Shown piece by piece: positions 42,795-51,100 of a DNA stretch of 64,000 nucleotides. The translations under genes and the position numbers were made by a program. This DNA is from JAIBJN01 sp963775625 (GTDB taxonomy: Bacteria; Actinomycetota; Thermoleophilia; Gaiellales; Gaiellaceae): NCBI GenBank assembly GCA_963775625.1, contig CAVZJM010000014.1, positions 1 through 64,000 of the forward strand, given 5' to 3'. The stretch's first letter is position 1; the number at the start of each line of letters is the position of its first letter. The notes under the pieces are model-generated. The model was not told the DNA's origin, searched no databases, and saw only the letters and a program-made list of their open reading frames with translations.

Positions 42795-43612
42795 CAGCCG
42801 TGAACCCTATGACCGACGAGGAGATAGTGCGCCGCGAGGTTGGAAAAGCGCGAAAAACGCGCACCCGCCGCCTCGACGTCGGCGTCCTCCCCGTAGAAAT
42901 GGAGCACGGCCTTGCGCAGCGCGAGGTCGCCGGCGGGCCAGGCGTGCGGGCGGCCGAGGTGGCGGGCCAGGAACCAGTCCGCGGTCCACTCGCCGATCCC
43001 CGGCAGGGCGACGAGCGCCGTCTTCACCTCGTCGTCGGGACGGAGGGCAAGCGCCTCGAGGTCGAGATCGGCTTGCGCGAGCCCGACGACGTACCCTGCC
43101 TTCCGCCGGGAGAAGCCGACGGCCACGATCTCTTCGGGCCGGACACCGGCAAGGCGCTCCCGGGTGGGAAACGCGTGCGCGACCACGTGCCGCTCTCCGA
43201 ACGCCTCGATCAGACGGTTGCGAATGCTGAACGCGGCGCGAAGGGAGATCTGCTGGGCGGTGATCGACGTGACCAGCGTCTCGAACGGGTCCGGGACGAG
43301 CGGCGGCCGGAAGCCTCGAAGCGCCGGGACGAGCTCCGCCAACACCCGATCCGTCGCGGCAAACCCGGTGAAGGCATCGAGATCGAAGGGCTCGCCGAGG
43401 TAGCGCGCCACGAGCGCGGCCAGCTCGGAATCCCCGGGCGCGATGCGAACGCCTCCCGACTCGGGCTCGATGCGCACCTCGCGGCCGTCCAGCACGCGGT
43501 GGACGCCTCCCTCGTGCCACAGGTTGGCCAGGTCAGGGCCGAACGCCCGGTACCGCTCGGTCGAGAGCCCGAAGTCGAAAGGCTCAGGAAGCGAGACGGC
43601 GAGCGATGGAAT
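42794..43612 (-). CDS. alkA: AlkA-like DNA-3-methyladenine glycosylase, probable ATT start
   Basis: Base-excision glycosylase of the helix-hairpin-helix-GPD superfamily. The HhH is in ALVALPGIGEWTADWFLARHLG and the catalytic Asp in PAGDLALRKAV. The first ordinary start is GTG 43495 (233 aa), but the frame upstream still encodes PFDFGLSTERYRAFGPDL, matching the family N-terminal domain. No ATG, GTG or TTG lies in that stretch; ATT 43612 follows GAGG by six nt and would give 272 aa. It overlaps the HAD phosphatase gene by 29 nt. A nearby base error is the alternative. Confidence 0.85.
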   Translation of the reverse strand: MPSLAVSLPEPFDFGLSTERYRAFGPDLANLWHEGGVHRVLDGREVRIEPESGGVRIAPGDSELAALVARYLGEPFDLDAFTGFAATDRVLAELVPALRGFRPPLVPDPFETLVTSITAQQISLRAAFSIRNRLIEAFGERHVVAHAFPTRERLAGVRPEEIVAVGFSRRKAGYVVGLAQADLDLEALALRPDDEVKTALVALPGIGEWTADWFLARHLGRPHAWPAGDLALRKAVLHFYGEDADVEAAGARFSRFSNLAAHYLLVGHRVHG

Positions 43613-44222
43613 GGAAGTCCTCGAACCGCTCGAACGGCTTTCCCTGCTCCTCGAGGTAGCTCGCCAGGCCGCGGCGCGCGAAGACGAGGTCGGCCGACTC
43701 GGCGGCGCAGCGGTCGGAGTAGCCGTCGCCCACGTAGACGAGCTCGGTCCCGTCCGCGAGCGCCACAGCGGTCGAGCGCTTGCAAGGCTGCCCGCAGGTC
43801 CCGCAGGTCTCCGAGACGCGAAACCTCACCTTCCACCCGTCCGGATCGGCGTCGACCGAGTTGGAGAGAAGCTCGATGCCCTCGAGGCCCTCACGCTCGA
43901 GCACGGGCTCGATCAGCTCGCGAAAGCCCGAGGAGACGATCACGAAGCGCCAGCCGCTCTCGCGCGCGAGCTCGACGACATCGCGGAAGCCTGGGCGGAT
44001 GCGGACGTTCTCGAGCACCCATCCGCGCACCTCGTCGAGCGGGGCCCGCACGGGCTCGAACTCCCGGCGAATCACCTCGTTCAGGGTCAGCGAACGGTCG
44101 TCGAGCCCTTCGTCGACCTCCCGGTAGACCTCTTCGTCGCCGAAGGTGAGCGCGATCTCGTCGAGGAGGTCCTGCTCCGTGATCGTGCCGTCGAAGTCGA
44201 CGACCAGCGTCCGGTCGCTCAC
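43584..44222 (-). CDS. HAD-IB/MtnX-like phosphatase
   Basis: 212 aa HAD phosphatase of the PSP/MtnX group: motif I VVDFDGTITEQD (residues 7-18), motif II VIVSSGF, motif IV YVGDGYSDRCAAESADLVFAR near 165. A cysteine cluster CGTCGQPCK near residue 140 is typical of this subgroup and may bind a metal. The substrate could be a sugar or a methylthio-compound phosphate. GTG 44222 overlaps the DUF4279 stop (GTGA). Confidence 0.85.
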   Translation of the reverse strand: MSDRTLVVDFDGTITEQDLLDEIALTFGDEEVYREVDEGLDDRSLTLNEVIRREFEPVRAPLDEVRGWVLENVRIRPGFRDVVELARESGWRFVIVSSGFRELIEPVLEREGLEGIELLSNSVDADPDGWKVRFRVSETCGTCGQPCKRSTAVALADGTELVYVGDGYSDRCAAESADLVFARRGLASYLEEQGKPFERFEDFHSIARRLAS

Positions 44223-44629
44223 TCGTCCCCGATCGCGTATGCCGTGAGCGCGAGGTTGAAGGAGGTGCGCGCGAGCGCCGCGAGCAGGTCGCGATCCAGA
44301 TACACGCCCTCCTGGCCCTCATTGGGTGTCCACCCGATCACGACGACGCCGCTCCAGTCCTCGGGCAGCGCACTGGCGCGCTCCCGGATGTGCTCGCCGA
44401 GCTCCACCGCCCAGCGTAGATGGTCCTCGAGGCTCGACTCCTCCGGTACGTCCGAGTCCAGGAGCCAGACGTGCATGTCGAATCGCTGGCTCTTCGGGTT
44501 CCGCGGGCTCATCAGGTCGCCCAGCGCGTGGGTCGAGGTCGGCTCGACGCCAAGCGCAGTCGTGATCTCGTCAGCGCGCGCGGTTGCGCTCGTGATCCGC
44601 ACCGCCGAGCTCACCCAGTGCTGCGCCAC
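44219..44629 (-). CDS. DUF4279-like protein
   Basis: 136 aa soluble protein. The layout, SSAVRITSATARADEITTALGVEPTSTHALGD at the start and LDRDLLAALARTSFNLALTAYA at the end, resembles DUF4279 proteins of unknown function. AGGAGG lies just before GTG 44629. It sits between hmgA and the HAD phosphatase with little or no spacing, so it may be in the hppD-hmgA transcript. Confidence 0.65.
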   Translation of the reverse strand: MAQHWVSSAVRITSATARADEITTALGVEPTSTHALGDLMSPRNPKSQRFDMHVWLLDSDVPEESSLEDHLRWAVELGEHIRERASALPEDWSGVVVIGWTPNEGQEGVYLDRDLLAALARTSFNLALTAYAIGDE

Positions 44630-44636
44630 GCCCCTC

Positions 44637-45839
44637 CTAGAGGTGGCTCGTGACGCCCGCCGGGTCCTCGTGCGCAGTCGCGCCTTCACCGGCCTCGAAC
44701 CAGGAGTACGCGTACGCGGGGTCGTCGAGCTCGCGGGCGAGCGCGCTCAGCCGCAGCGGATGGAAGGTGTCGCACATGACCGCGTACTCGTGGGTCTCGG
44801 TCATGCCGATCGACTTCTCGGCCAGCCCCGGGTGCGGGCCATGCGGGATCCCGGACGGATGCAGGGTGACCGAGCCGATCTCGATGCCCTTGCGCGAGGA
44901 GAAGTTGCCGTCGACGTAATAGATCATCTCCTCGCTGTTCAGGTTCGAGTGGTGGTACGGGATCGGGATCGCCTCGGGGTCGAAGTCGAGCTTGCGGGGA
45001 CAGAAGGAGCAGATGACGAAGTTCCGCCCCTGGAAGGTCTGGTGCGACGGAGGCGGCATGTGGATCCGGCCCGTGATCGGCTCGAAGTCGCGGATGTTGA
45101 ACGTCCACGGATAGACGTAGCCGTCCCAGCCGACGAGGTCGAAGGGATGGTAGTCGAGGACGTAGGTCTGGAAACCGTCCTTGATCCGCAGCTTGACGAC
45201 GTGCTCGCCGCGGTCGGTGTGGGTCCGGAGCTCGACGGGAGGGTGCAGGTCGCGGTGGTAGTAGGGCGCGTGCTCGAGCAGCTGCCCGTATTCGTTCCGG
45301 TACCGGCGCGGGATCTCGATCAGCCCCGGCGAGGTGAAGACCACGTGCCGCTGCTCGCCCTCGGGCGCGAAGCGGTAGGTCGTCCCGCGCGGGATGACGA
45401 CGTAGTCGCCCTCCTTGTACGGAAGGTCGCCGAAGATCGTCTCCAGGGTGCCGCCGCCCTCGTGGACGAAGACGACTTCGTCGCCCTCGCCGTTTCGGTA
45501 GAAGAAGTCCATCGGCTCGGTCGGGCGGCAGAGCTCGATCTCGACGTCGTCGTTCCACATCAGCAGGCGGCGGCCGCCGATCGGGTCGCCGCCCGGCTCG
45601 ACCTCGTGCGTCCGCAGGTGGCGGTGGGCGTGCCCGTCGGGCGACCACTCCTCCCGGACGATCGGCTCGAAGGAGGCGACCTCCTGCACGCGGCACGGCG
45701 AGTGCAGGTGGTAGAGGATCGACTCGTTCCCGGAGAAGCCCTCGAGGCCCATGACCTCCTCGGTCAGGAGCGTGCCGTTCTCCCGGAACTGGATGTGCCG
45801 CTTGCGCGGGAGGCGGCCGAGGCTGACGTAGGACGACAC
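44637..45839 (-). CDS. hmgA: Homogentisate 1,2-dioxygenase
   Basis: Iron(II) ring-opening dioxygenase of tyrosine/phenylalanine breakdown, converting homogentisate to maleylacetoacetate; 400 aa, the bacterial length of the actinobacterial type. Cupin fold. Likely iron ligands are in the C-terminal segment YHHSNLNSEEMIYYVDGNF (His and Glu) and HPSGIPHGPHPG. It follows hppD by eight nt. Confidence 0.95.
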   Translation of the reverse strand: MSSYVSLGRLPRKRHIQFRENGTLLTEEVMGLEGFSGNESILYHLHSPCRVQEVASFEPIVREEWSPDGHAHRHLRTHEVEPGGDPIGGRRLLMWNDDVEIELCRPTEPMDFFYRNGEGDEVVFVHEGGGTLETIFGDLPYKEGDYVVIPRGTTYRFAPEGEQRHVVFTSPGLIEIPRRYRNEYGQLLEHAPYYHRDLHPPVELRTHTDRGEHVVKLRIKDGFQTYVLDYHPFDLVGWDGYVYPWTFNIRDFEPITGRIHMPPPSHQTFQGRNFVICSFCPRKLDFDPEAIPIPYHHSNLNSEEMIYYVDGNFSSRKGIEIGSVTLHPSGIPHGPHPGLAEKSIGMTETHEYAVMCDTFHPLRLSALARELDDPAYAYSWFEAGEGATAHEDPAGVTSHL

Positions 45840-45847
45840 CGTTCTCC

Positions 45848-46969
45848 CTACAGGTTGCCGCGCAGCTCTTGCTCGCGCTCGAGCGCCTGGAACAGCGCCT
45901 TGAAGTTGCCGGCGCCGAAGCCGCGGGAGCCGTGGCGCTCGATCAGCTCGAAGAAGACCGTGGGGCGGTCACCGATCGGCTTGGTGAAGATCTGCAGCAA
46001 ATAGCCCTCGTCGTCCCGGTCGACGAGGATACCCAACTCCGCGAGATCGCCGTAGTCGGCCTCGATCTCCCCGACGCGCCCGGCGACGTCCTCGTAGTAC
46101 GTCGTCGGCGTCGCGAGGAAGCGGACGCCGCGTTCCCGGAGCGCGCGCACCGCATTGACGATGTCCGGGGTCTGCACGGCGATGTGCTGGACGCCGGGAC
46201 CGCCGTAGAACTCGAGGTACTCGTCCACCTGGGACTTGCGCTTCCCCTCGGCCGGCTCGTTGATGGGGAACTTGATGCGCCCCTCGCCGTCGGCGACCAC
46301 CTTCGACATGAGCGCGGAGTACTCGGTGGAGATGTCCTCGTCGGTGAAGGCGAGCATCTCGGTGAAGCCGAGGACGCGCTCGTAGAAGGCCACCCACTCG
46401 TTCATCCGCCCGAGCTCGACGTTGCCGACGGCGTGGTCGAACTCGGTCAGGAGCCCGAGATCCTCCCCGCCCTCGACGGCTGCGAAGCCAGGCAGGAAGG
46501 GGCCGTCGTAGGCCGTGCGCTCGACGAACGTGTGAACGGTCTCGCCGTAGGTCGCGATCGTGGCGAGGCGAACGACCCCGTGCTCGTCGGCGCGCTCGAA
46601 CGGCTCTTCGATCCCCGTTGCTCCGCGCTCGAGCGCGAGCCGGTAGGCGGCGGTAGCATCGGGCACCGCGATGGCGAGCGAACGGACGCCGTCTCCGTGG
46701 GCGGCGACGTGCGCGGCGACCGGGCTCGTGCCGACCAGGGGCGCCGTGAGGACGAGGCGCACGTTCCCGTGCTGCACGACCCGGGAGGCACGGTCACGGA
46801 CGCCGGTCTCGAGCCCCGCCGCGGCGACCTCGCGAAATCCGTAGGCGGTGACGAAGTAGTGCGCGGCCTGCGCCGCGTTCCCGACCCAGAGCTCGATGTG
46901 GTCGAGCCCGAGCAGCGGCATCGGGTCGTGGGCTTCTCCCTCGCGCTTCGCGTCCAGCTGGGTCGACAT
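45848..46969 (-). CDS. hppD: 4-Hydroxyphenylpyruvate dioxygenase
   Basis: Iron(II) dioxygenase producing homogentisate, 373 aa, normal length. Two vicinal-oxygen-chelate halves: LGLDHIELWVGNAAQAAHYF near residue 20 and FDHAVGNVELG near 197. The metal triad is His in FDHAV, His in GVQHIAVQT (near 275) and Glu in VFFELIERHG (near 351); the family end GAGNFKALFQALERE is present. ATG 46969 is preferred: GGAGGAAGGAG lies at the right distance; a longer frame to 47029 would cover the promoter. Confidence 0.97.
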   Translation of the reverse strand: MSTQLDAKREGEAHDPMPLLGLDHIELWVGNAAQAAHYFVTAYGFREVAAAGLETGVRDRASRVVQHGNVRLVLTAPLVGTSPVAAHVAAHGDGVRSLAIAVPDATAAYRLALERGATGIEEPFERADEHGVVRLATIATYGETVHTFVERTAYDGPFLPGFAAVEGGEDLGLLTEFDHAVGNVELGRMNEWVAFYERVLGFTEMLAFTDEDISTEYSALMSKVVADGEGRIKFPINEPAEGKRKSQVDEYLEFYGGPGVQHIAVQTPDIVNAVRALRERGVRFLATPTTYYEDVAGRVGEIEADYGDLAELGILVDRDDEGYLLQIFTKPIGDRPTVFFELIERHGSRGFGAGNFKALFQALEREQELRGNL

Positions 46970-47010
46970 CGGGTTCGCTCCTTCCTCCGGCGTTGTTGAA
47001 ATGATGTCGC

Positions 47011-47028
47011 TGTGATCTGCGGAGCACA
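47011..47028. promoter_or_regulatory. Candidate Lrp/AsnC operator
   Basis: TGTGATC-TGCG-GAGCACA is an 18-bp near-palindrome (6 of 7 half-site positions match) in the 77-nt spacer between hppD and the divergent AsnC-family gene, 18 nt before ATG 47047 and 41 nt before the hppD start. The position suits control of both genes. Confidence 0.5.
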
Positions 47029-47046
47029 ATCTCTGTTCGTTGCGTG

Positions 47047-47517
47047 ATGAGCCCGAGAACCCCTCTTCTGGACGACATCGACCGTCGGATCGTTGCGCTC
47101 CTTCGAGAACGAGCGCGACGCTCGTTTCGGGAGGTCGGCGAGGCGGTCGGACTGTCCGCGCCGGCCGTGAAGCGCCGCGTCGATCGGCTGCAAGCGGCCG
47201 GCGTCATCACCGGCTACACGGCGGTGCTCGATCCGAAGCAGTTCGGGTGGTCGATGCAGGCGGTTGTGTTCCTCTACTGCGAAGGGACGATGGCGGCAGA
47301 CGAGGTGCGGGCCGCGGTCGAGGGCCATCCGGAGGTTGCCGCCGCGTACACGGTCGCCGGCGAGGCGAGTGCCGTCCTGGTCGTGCGCGCGTCCGACACG
47401 CGGCACCTCGAGCAGCTGCTGGAGCGGCTGCGCGAGCACAAGGGCGTCCTGCGTACGCAGACGCAGATCGTCCTGTCGACGCTGTTCGAGCGCCCGCTCC
47501 GCCTCCACGCCCCCTAG
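47047..47517 (+). CDS. Lrp/AsnC family transcriptional regulator
   Basis: 156 aa: N-terminal helix-turn-helix (LDDIDRRIVALLRERARRSFREVGEAVGLSAPAVKRRVDRL) and C-terminal RAM ligand-binding domain (about residues 70-150; HPEVAAAYTVAGEASAVLVV). Divergent from hppD-hmgA, so it probably senses tyrosine or a pathway intermediate and controls that operon and itself. GTG 47044 one codon earlier is possible. A strong hairpin follows its stop. Confidence 0.9.
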   Translation: MSPRTPLLDDIDRRIVALLRERARRSFREVGEAVGLSAPAVKRRVDRLQAAGVITGYTAVLDPKQFGWSMQAVVFLYCEGTMAADEVRAAVEGHPEVAAAYTVAGEASAVLVVRASDTRHLEQLLERLREHKGVLRTQTQIVLSTLFERPLRLHAP

Positions 47518-47568
47518 GGGGTCGCAAGCCCCAGTTCACAGGAACCCCCCGAGTTCAAGCTACCGGCT

Positions 47569-47606
47569 TCCGGCGCACGCGTTGCGCGCGCAACGTGCCG
47601 GAAGGG
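47569..47606. terminator. Bidirectional terminator hairpin
   Basis: CTTCCGGC and GCCGGAAG arms, extended through CACG/CGTG and GTTGCG/CGCAAC with two single-base bulges, give about 16 pairs. It lies between the convergent AsnC-family gene and the FAH-family gene and ends at the latter's stop. Confidence 0.65.
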
Positions 47607-48428
47607 TCACGACTGCGCGCCGACGTTGCCCGCTTCCCCGACGACGTTTCGCAGCACGCCGATGCCCTCGATCTCGAGCTCGACCACGTCGCCCGGCTGC
47701 AGCCAGCGGCCGTCGCCGTGTTCGAGGATGCAGCCGGTGCCCACCGTGCCCGAGCCGAGGACGTCTCCCGCCGCGAGCCGCGTGTTCCGTGCCGCGTGGG
47801 CGGCGAGCTCCTCCCACGGCCAGTGGATGTCGCCGAGGCTGCCCCGGGAGCGCTCCTCCCCGTTCACGCGGGCCACCATCGCGAGCCGGAGGTCCCCGAG
47901 CTCCTCCGGCGTCACGAGCACGGGGCCGAGGCTCGTGGCGAAGTCCTTGCCCTTGGCCGGCCCGAGACCGGCTGCCATCTCCATCTTCTGCAGGTCACGG
48001 GCCGACCAGTCGTTCATGATGGTGAAGCCTGCGATCCTTCCGTCGGCCCCCATGACGGCGGCCGCCTCGAGCTCGTAGTCCCACGCCGAGCTCTCGGGAG
48101 GGAACGAGATCTCGTCGTCGGGGCCGCTGATCGCCGCCGGGTTCGAGAAATAGAAGACGGGCAGCCGGTACCACTCCGGCGCCATCTCGAGACCGCGTTG
48201 GGCCCGGGCGCTCCGAACGTGCCGCTCGAACGCATAGAAGTCGCGGATCGAAGGCGGCCGCGGGATCGGCGCGAGGAGGCTGACGTCGGCGAGCACGTGC
48301 TCGCCGACGTCCTCGCCTCCGATCTCCAGCCAGGCCGCGAGCGAGGGGGCCCCGATCTCGACGACCCGATCCCCCTCCACTCGCCCTGGAGCCTCACGCC
48401 CCGCGACCCGGAAGGTGCAGAGCCTCAG
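47607..48428 (-). CDS. Fumarylacetoacetate hydrolase family protein, probable CTG start
   Basis: C-C bond hydrolase of the FAH family, likely the last step of the homogentisate route. The core shows FYAFERHVRSAR, PAAISGPDDEI, then DYELEAAAVMG with metal ligands Glu and, later, IMNDWSARDLQ and GSGTVGTGCILE. The first ordinary start is GTG 48380 (257 aa), but the frame upstream encodes LRLCTFRVAGREAPGR, the usual N-terminus of this group; CTG 48428, three nt after the cspA stop, would give 273 aa. The gene is convergent to the regulator. Confidence 0.88.
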   Translation of the reverse strand: MRLCTFRVAGREAPGRVEGDRVVEIGAPSLAAWLEIGGEDVGEHVLADVSLLAPIPRPPSIRDFYAFERHVRSARAQRGLEMAPEWYRLPVFYFSNPAAISGPDDEISFPPESSAWDYELEAAAVMGADGRIAGFTIMNDWSARDLQKMEMAAGLGPAKGKDFATSLGPVLVTPEELGDLRLAMVARVNGEERSRGSLGDIHWPWEELAAHAARNTRLAAGDVLGSGTVGTGCILEHGDGRWLQPGDVVELEIEGIGVLRNVVGEAGNVGAQS

Positions 48429-48431
48429 GGC

Positions 48432-48641
48432 TCAGCCCTCGATCGGGATCACGTTGGTCGCCTCGGGGCCCTTCGTGCCCTCGCCGGCCTCGTACTCGAC
48501 CCGAGAGCCCTCGCTGAGAGACTTGAAGCCCTCACCTGCGATGTTGGAGAAGTGGACGAAGAGATCCTTCGTCCCCTCGTCCGGCGCGATGAAGCCGTAG
48601 CCCTTCGCGTCGTTGAACCACTTCACGGTTCCTGTCGCCAT
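48432..48641 (-). CDS. cspA: Cold-shock protein
   Basis: 69 aa OB-fold RNA/DNA-binding chaperone: MATGTVKWFNDAKGYGFIAPDEG with RNP1 KGYGFI and RNP2 LFVHFS. AAGGGAGG precedes ATG 48641. A TACAAT box lies about 145 nt upstream (48786-48791), which would give the long leader typical of cold-shock mRNAs. It is upstream of the FAH-family gene by three nt. Confidence 0.95.
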   Translation of the reverse strand: MATGTVKWFNDAKGYGFIAPDEGTKDLFVHFSNIAGEGFKSLSEGSRVEYEAGEGTKGPEATNVIPIEG

Positions 48642-48736
48642 GTCAACACCTCCCTTCCCACGTACTCGAACGGGTTGGAAGGCGCCGTGGCGCCAAGCCG
48701 GACCTCGCTCGTGCTCCGCGCAGCGTAGCCGCCGAT

Positions 48737-48855
48737 CTAGAAGTTGCCCCGGAGCTCCGGCTCCTCGTCCCTGGTCACGCCGGAGATTGTAGGGCACCTA
48801 GTCCGGCGACGGGGCGGGCGGCCGGCCTGGCGCGCGAGCAGGATGCCCCCGCCGT
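48737..48855 (-). pseudogene. Remnants: 3' end of an EamA transporter and a 13-codon tail
   Basis: The segment 48799-48855 reads GGGILLARQAGRPPRPSPD followed by TAG, closely matching the C-terminus of the EamA gene 420 bp away (AGILLARVARPPAPSPD), including DNA identity around AGCAGGATGCCC. Upstream codons do not continue the similarity. Next to it, 48737-48778 reads VTRDEEPELRGNF plus stop, resembling the end of HPPD-type proteins (EREQELRGNL). Both look like leftovers from duplication and deletion; the second is weaker. Confidence 0.5.
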
Positions 48856-48932
48856 TCAAGAGGTGGCGCCTCGTTGAGAAGACGCGTGGTAGCGCGATCG
48901 CCGCCTAACACGTTCGCGCCTACAGTGGGCCT

Positions 48933-49277
48933 ATGGTCACGGTCATCGCGTGGATCGTCGCGCTTGCGATTGGGGCCGCCGAAATCGCGCTCTGCTTCCT
49001 CGGGGTGCGCTGGTTATGGCGCAACCATCGAAAGGTTCGGCAAGGCTTTCGCCGCCTTACGCTCCCCACGCGGGTTCTCGTCCTGATTCTCGGGGGAGGC
49101 GGAGCCGTGCTCGCGGTGTCCGATTTCTTCTCTCCGAGCGGCAACGCTGATGGCGCGCATATCGCGGCCGTCGTGATCGTTTGGACGGTCTTCGCCACCT
49201 CGGTTCTCATCGGGATCGACCTTGCAGGACAGGCTGCGTGGCGGGCGGTCCAGGCCCATCTCGGAAGAACCTCCTAA
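48933..49277 (+). CDS. Small membrane protein, 114 aa
   Basis: Unknown family. Three hydrophobic segments (VIAWIVALAIGAAEIALCFLG; VLVLILGGGGAVLAVSDFF; IAAVVIVWTVFATSVLIGI), a basic loop between the first two (RNHRKVRQGFRR). TACAGT lies six nt before ATG 48933, a leaderless-type start. The TAA stop overlaps the convergent EamA stop (CTAA). Codon use is a little less GC-extreme than its neighbours. Confidence 0.6.
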   Translation: MVTVIAWIVALAIGAAEIALCFLGVRWLWRNHRKVRQGFRRLTLPTRVLVLILGGGGAVLAVSDFFSPSGNADGAHIAAVVIVWTVFATSVLIGIDLAGQAAWRAVQAHLGRTS

Positions 49278-50239
49278 TCCGGAGACGGCGCAGGCGGTCG
49301 AGCCACCCGGGCCAGCAGGATGCCCGCGCCGATGACAAGGCCTCCGACCACCTGGAGCGCCGTCATCTCCTCGGACAGGACGACGAGCGCGAAGAACGCG
49401 CCCAGGAACGGCTGCAGGTTGGAGTAGAGCGACGCGCGGGCCGCGCCGACGCGGTCGATCGCCGTGAACCACATGATGTTGGTGAAGACGAGCGAGAAGA
49501 AGAGGCTGTAGAGGAAGCAGGCCCACGCCAGCGCGCTGAGACCTGCCCAGTCCTGCTCGGCGAGCTGGCGCACGGCCGACACGAGCAGCGGGATCGAGCC
49601 GGCGACGAGCATGAACGCGCTGATCCGGTAGGGCGAGTAGCGCTGCATCAGCGGCCCCATCGCCACGGAGTACGCCGCCCAGGTCACCGAGGCCCCCAGG
49701 CCGAGCAGGATCCCGCCGAGGTCGCCACTGAGGCCGCTCGACGCCCCGGCCGCGACGAACGCGACCCCGAGGAAGGAGACGACGGTGGCGAGCCAATGCC
49801 GGGAATGCAGGCGCTCGAGCCCGAAGGCCTGGGCCACGAGGGCGACGAAGATCGGCAGCGTCCCGAACATCAGCGCGACGGTGGCGGCCGTCGTCAAGGT
49901 CACGGCGTAGATGAAGGTGAGCTGGTTCAGCCAGATGCCGAGCGCGGCGACGACGATCATGAAGCGGACGTCGGCCCGGGCGACACGCAGCGTGCCCTCG
50001 CGCCCGAACGTGAACGCCGAGAAGATCACTGCGCCGACCGCGAACCGGATCGACGAGTAGGCGAGCGGCTCCCATCCGTGCGTGAGGGCGTACTTCACGA
50101 CGGTGAAGTTGAAGCTCCAGAAGACCACCGTCACGAGGAGCAGGGCGTCCGCTGGAACCCGGTGGCGCACGGGCGGCACCCTACGGTAACGGGGCGAAGC
50201 CCCTGACACGGCACTCAACGCCGACACGCGCTCGGTCAC
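49274..50239 (-). CDS. EamA/DMT family transporter
   Basis: Drug/metabolite transporter, up to 321 aa with ten hydrophobic segments in two EamA repeats (FWSFNFTVVKYALTHG... and the second starting ILLGLGASVTWAAYSVAMG). The likely substrate is a small metabolite; unknown. The first 20-25 residues (before VPADALLLV) are not hydrophobic and the true start may be a downstream GTG. A fragment of a paralogue is preserved at 48799. Confidence 0.88.
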   Translation of the reverse strand: MTERVSALSAVSGASPRYRRVPPVRHRVPADALLLVTVVFWSFNFTVVKYALTHGWEPLAYSSIRFAVGAVIFSAFTFGREGTLRVARADVRFMIVVAALGIWLNQLTFIYAVTLTTAATVALMFGTLPIFVALVAQAFGLERLHSRHWLATVVSFLGVAFVAAGASSGLSGDLGGILLGLGASVTWAAYSVAMGPLMQRYSPYRISAFMLVAGSIPLLVSAVRQLAEQDWAGLSALAWACFLYSLFFSLVFTNIMWFTAIDRVGAARASLYSNLQPFLGAFFALVVLSEEMTALQVVGGLVIGAGILLARVARPPAPSPD

Positions 50240-50248
50240 ATGCAGCGA

Positions 50249-50254
50249 TAAGCT
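50249..50254 (+). promoter_or_regulatory. -10 box, leaderless promoter
   Basis: TAAGCT eight nt before GTG 50263, with no Shine-Dalgarno. Confidence 0.45.
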
Positions 50255-50262
50255 CGCGCCTC

Positions 50263-51006
50263 GTGTTCACCGTTGAGCAGCGGGATGCTCTCCGCGAGCA
50301 CCTGCTACGGCTCGCGGAGGAGGATGAGCACGTGGTTGCCGGAGCCGCCGTGGGCTCGCTCGCCGTGGACGGCGGCGACCGCTTCTCCGACCTGGACCTG
50401 ACCTTCGGCATCGCCGACCACGTGCCGGTCGCTGACGTGCTCGATGATTGGACGCGCACGCTCATCCACGAGCTCGACGCGGTGCACCTTGCCGACCTCG
50501 AGCGCGGTCCGACCACCTACCGCGTCTTCCTGTTGCCGGACGCGCTTCAGTTCGACCTCTCGATGACGCCGGCGGCTCAGTTTCGTCCGGCCGGGCCACG
50601 ATTCCGGCTTCTGTTCGGTGAGACAGCGGCGGGCGAGTCCGAGGCCTCCACACCGCCGGTCGCGGGGGACCTCTTCGGGTGGGGCGTCATCTACGCGCTC
50701 CACGCGCGGGCGTGCATCGAGCGCGGGCGTGTCTGGCAGGCGGAGCATTACGTCGGCGCCGTGCGTGACCACGCGCTCTCGCTTGCCTGCCTTCGCCAGG
50801 GGCTGCCTGCGGTGCAGGCACGCGGCTACGACGACCTTTCGGCAGAGACCCTGGGTCGATTCGAGGCTGCCCACGTCGGCGCGGTCGAACCCGGGGCGCT
50901 CCGGGCAGCCCTCGCCGCCTCCGTTCTTGCGCTCATGCGCGCGGGCGCGGAGGCGCGTCTACCGCACGCGGATACCGTCGCGCAGCGCCTCGCAGAGCTT
51001 CGCTGA
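50263..51006 (+). CDS. Nucleotidyltransferase-domain protein
   Basis: 247 aa. The N-terminal 100 residues fit a minimal polymerase-beta-type nucleotidyltransferase: AAVGSLAVDGGDRFSDLDLTF has the GS followed by the DxD metal motif (Asp near 43 and 45). The remaining helical domain (about residues 135-247) resembles the C-terminal part of aminoglycoside-type or MNT/HEPN-linked proteins. It may modify a small molecule or protein; not identified. Confidence 0.75.
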   Translation: MFTVEQRDALREHLLRLAEEDEHVVAGAAVGSLAVDGGDRFSDLDLTFGIADHVPVADVLDDWTRTLIHELDAVHLADLERGPTTYRVFLLPDALQFDLSMTPAAQFRPAGPRFRLLFGETAAGESEASTPPVAGDLFGWGVIYALHARACIERGRVWQAEHYVGAVRDHALSLACLRQGLPAVQARGYDDLSAETLGRFEAAHVGAVEPGALRAALAASVLALMRAGAEARLPHADTVAQRLAELR

Positions 51007-51100
51007 CGAGGCCCCAGCTTCTTTGGCCAGCAAGAGGCCGGTACGTACACCCCGAGCCGGTGGCACACGGAGCGGAAAGGTAACCAGCTAGAGTCGCCCG

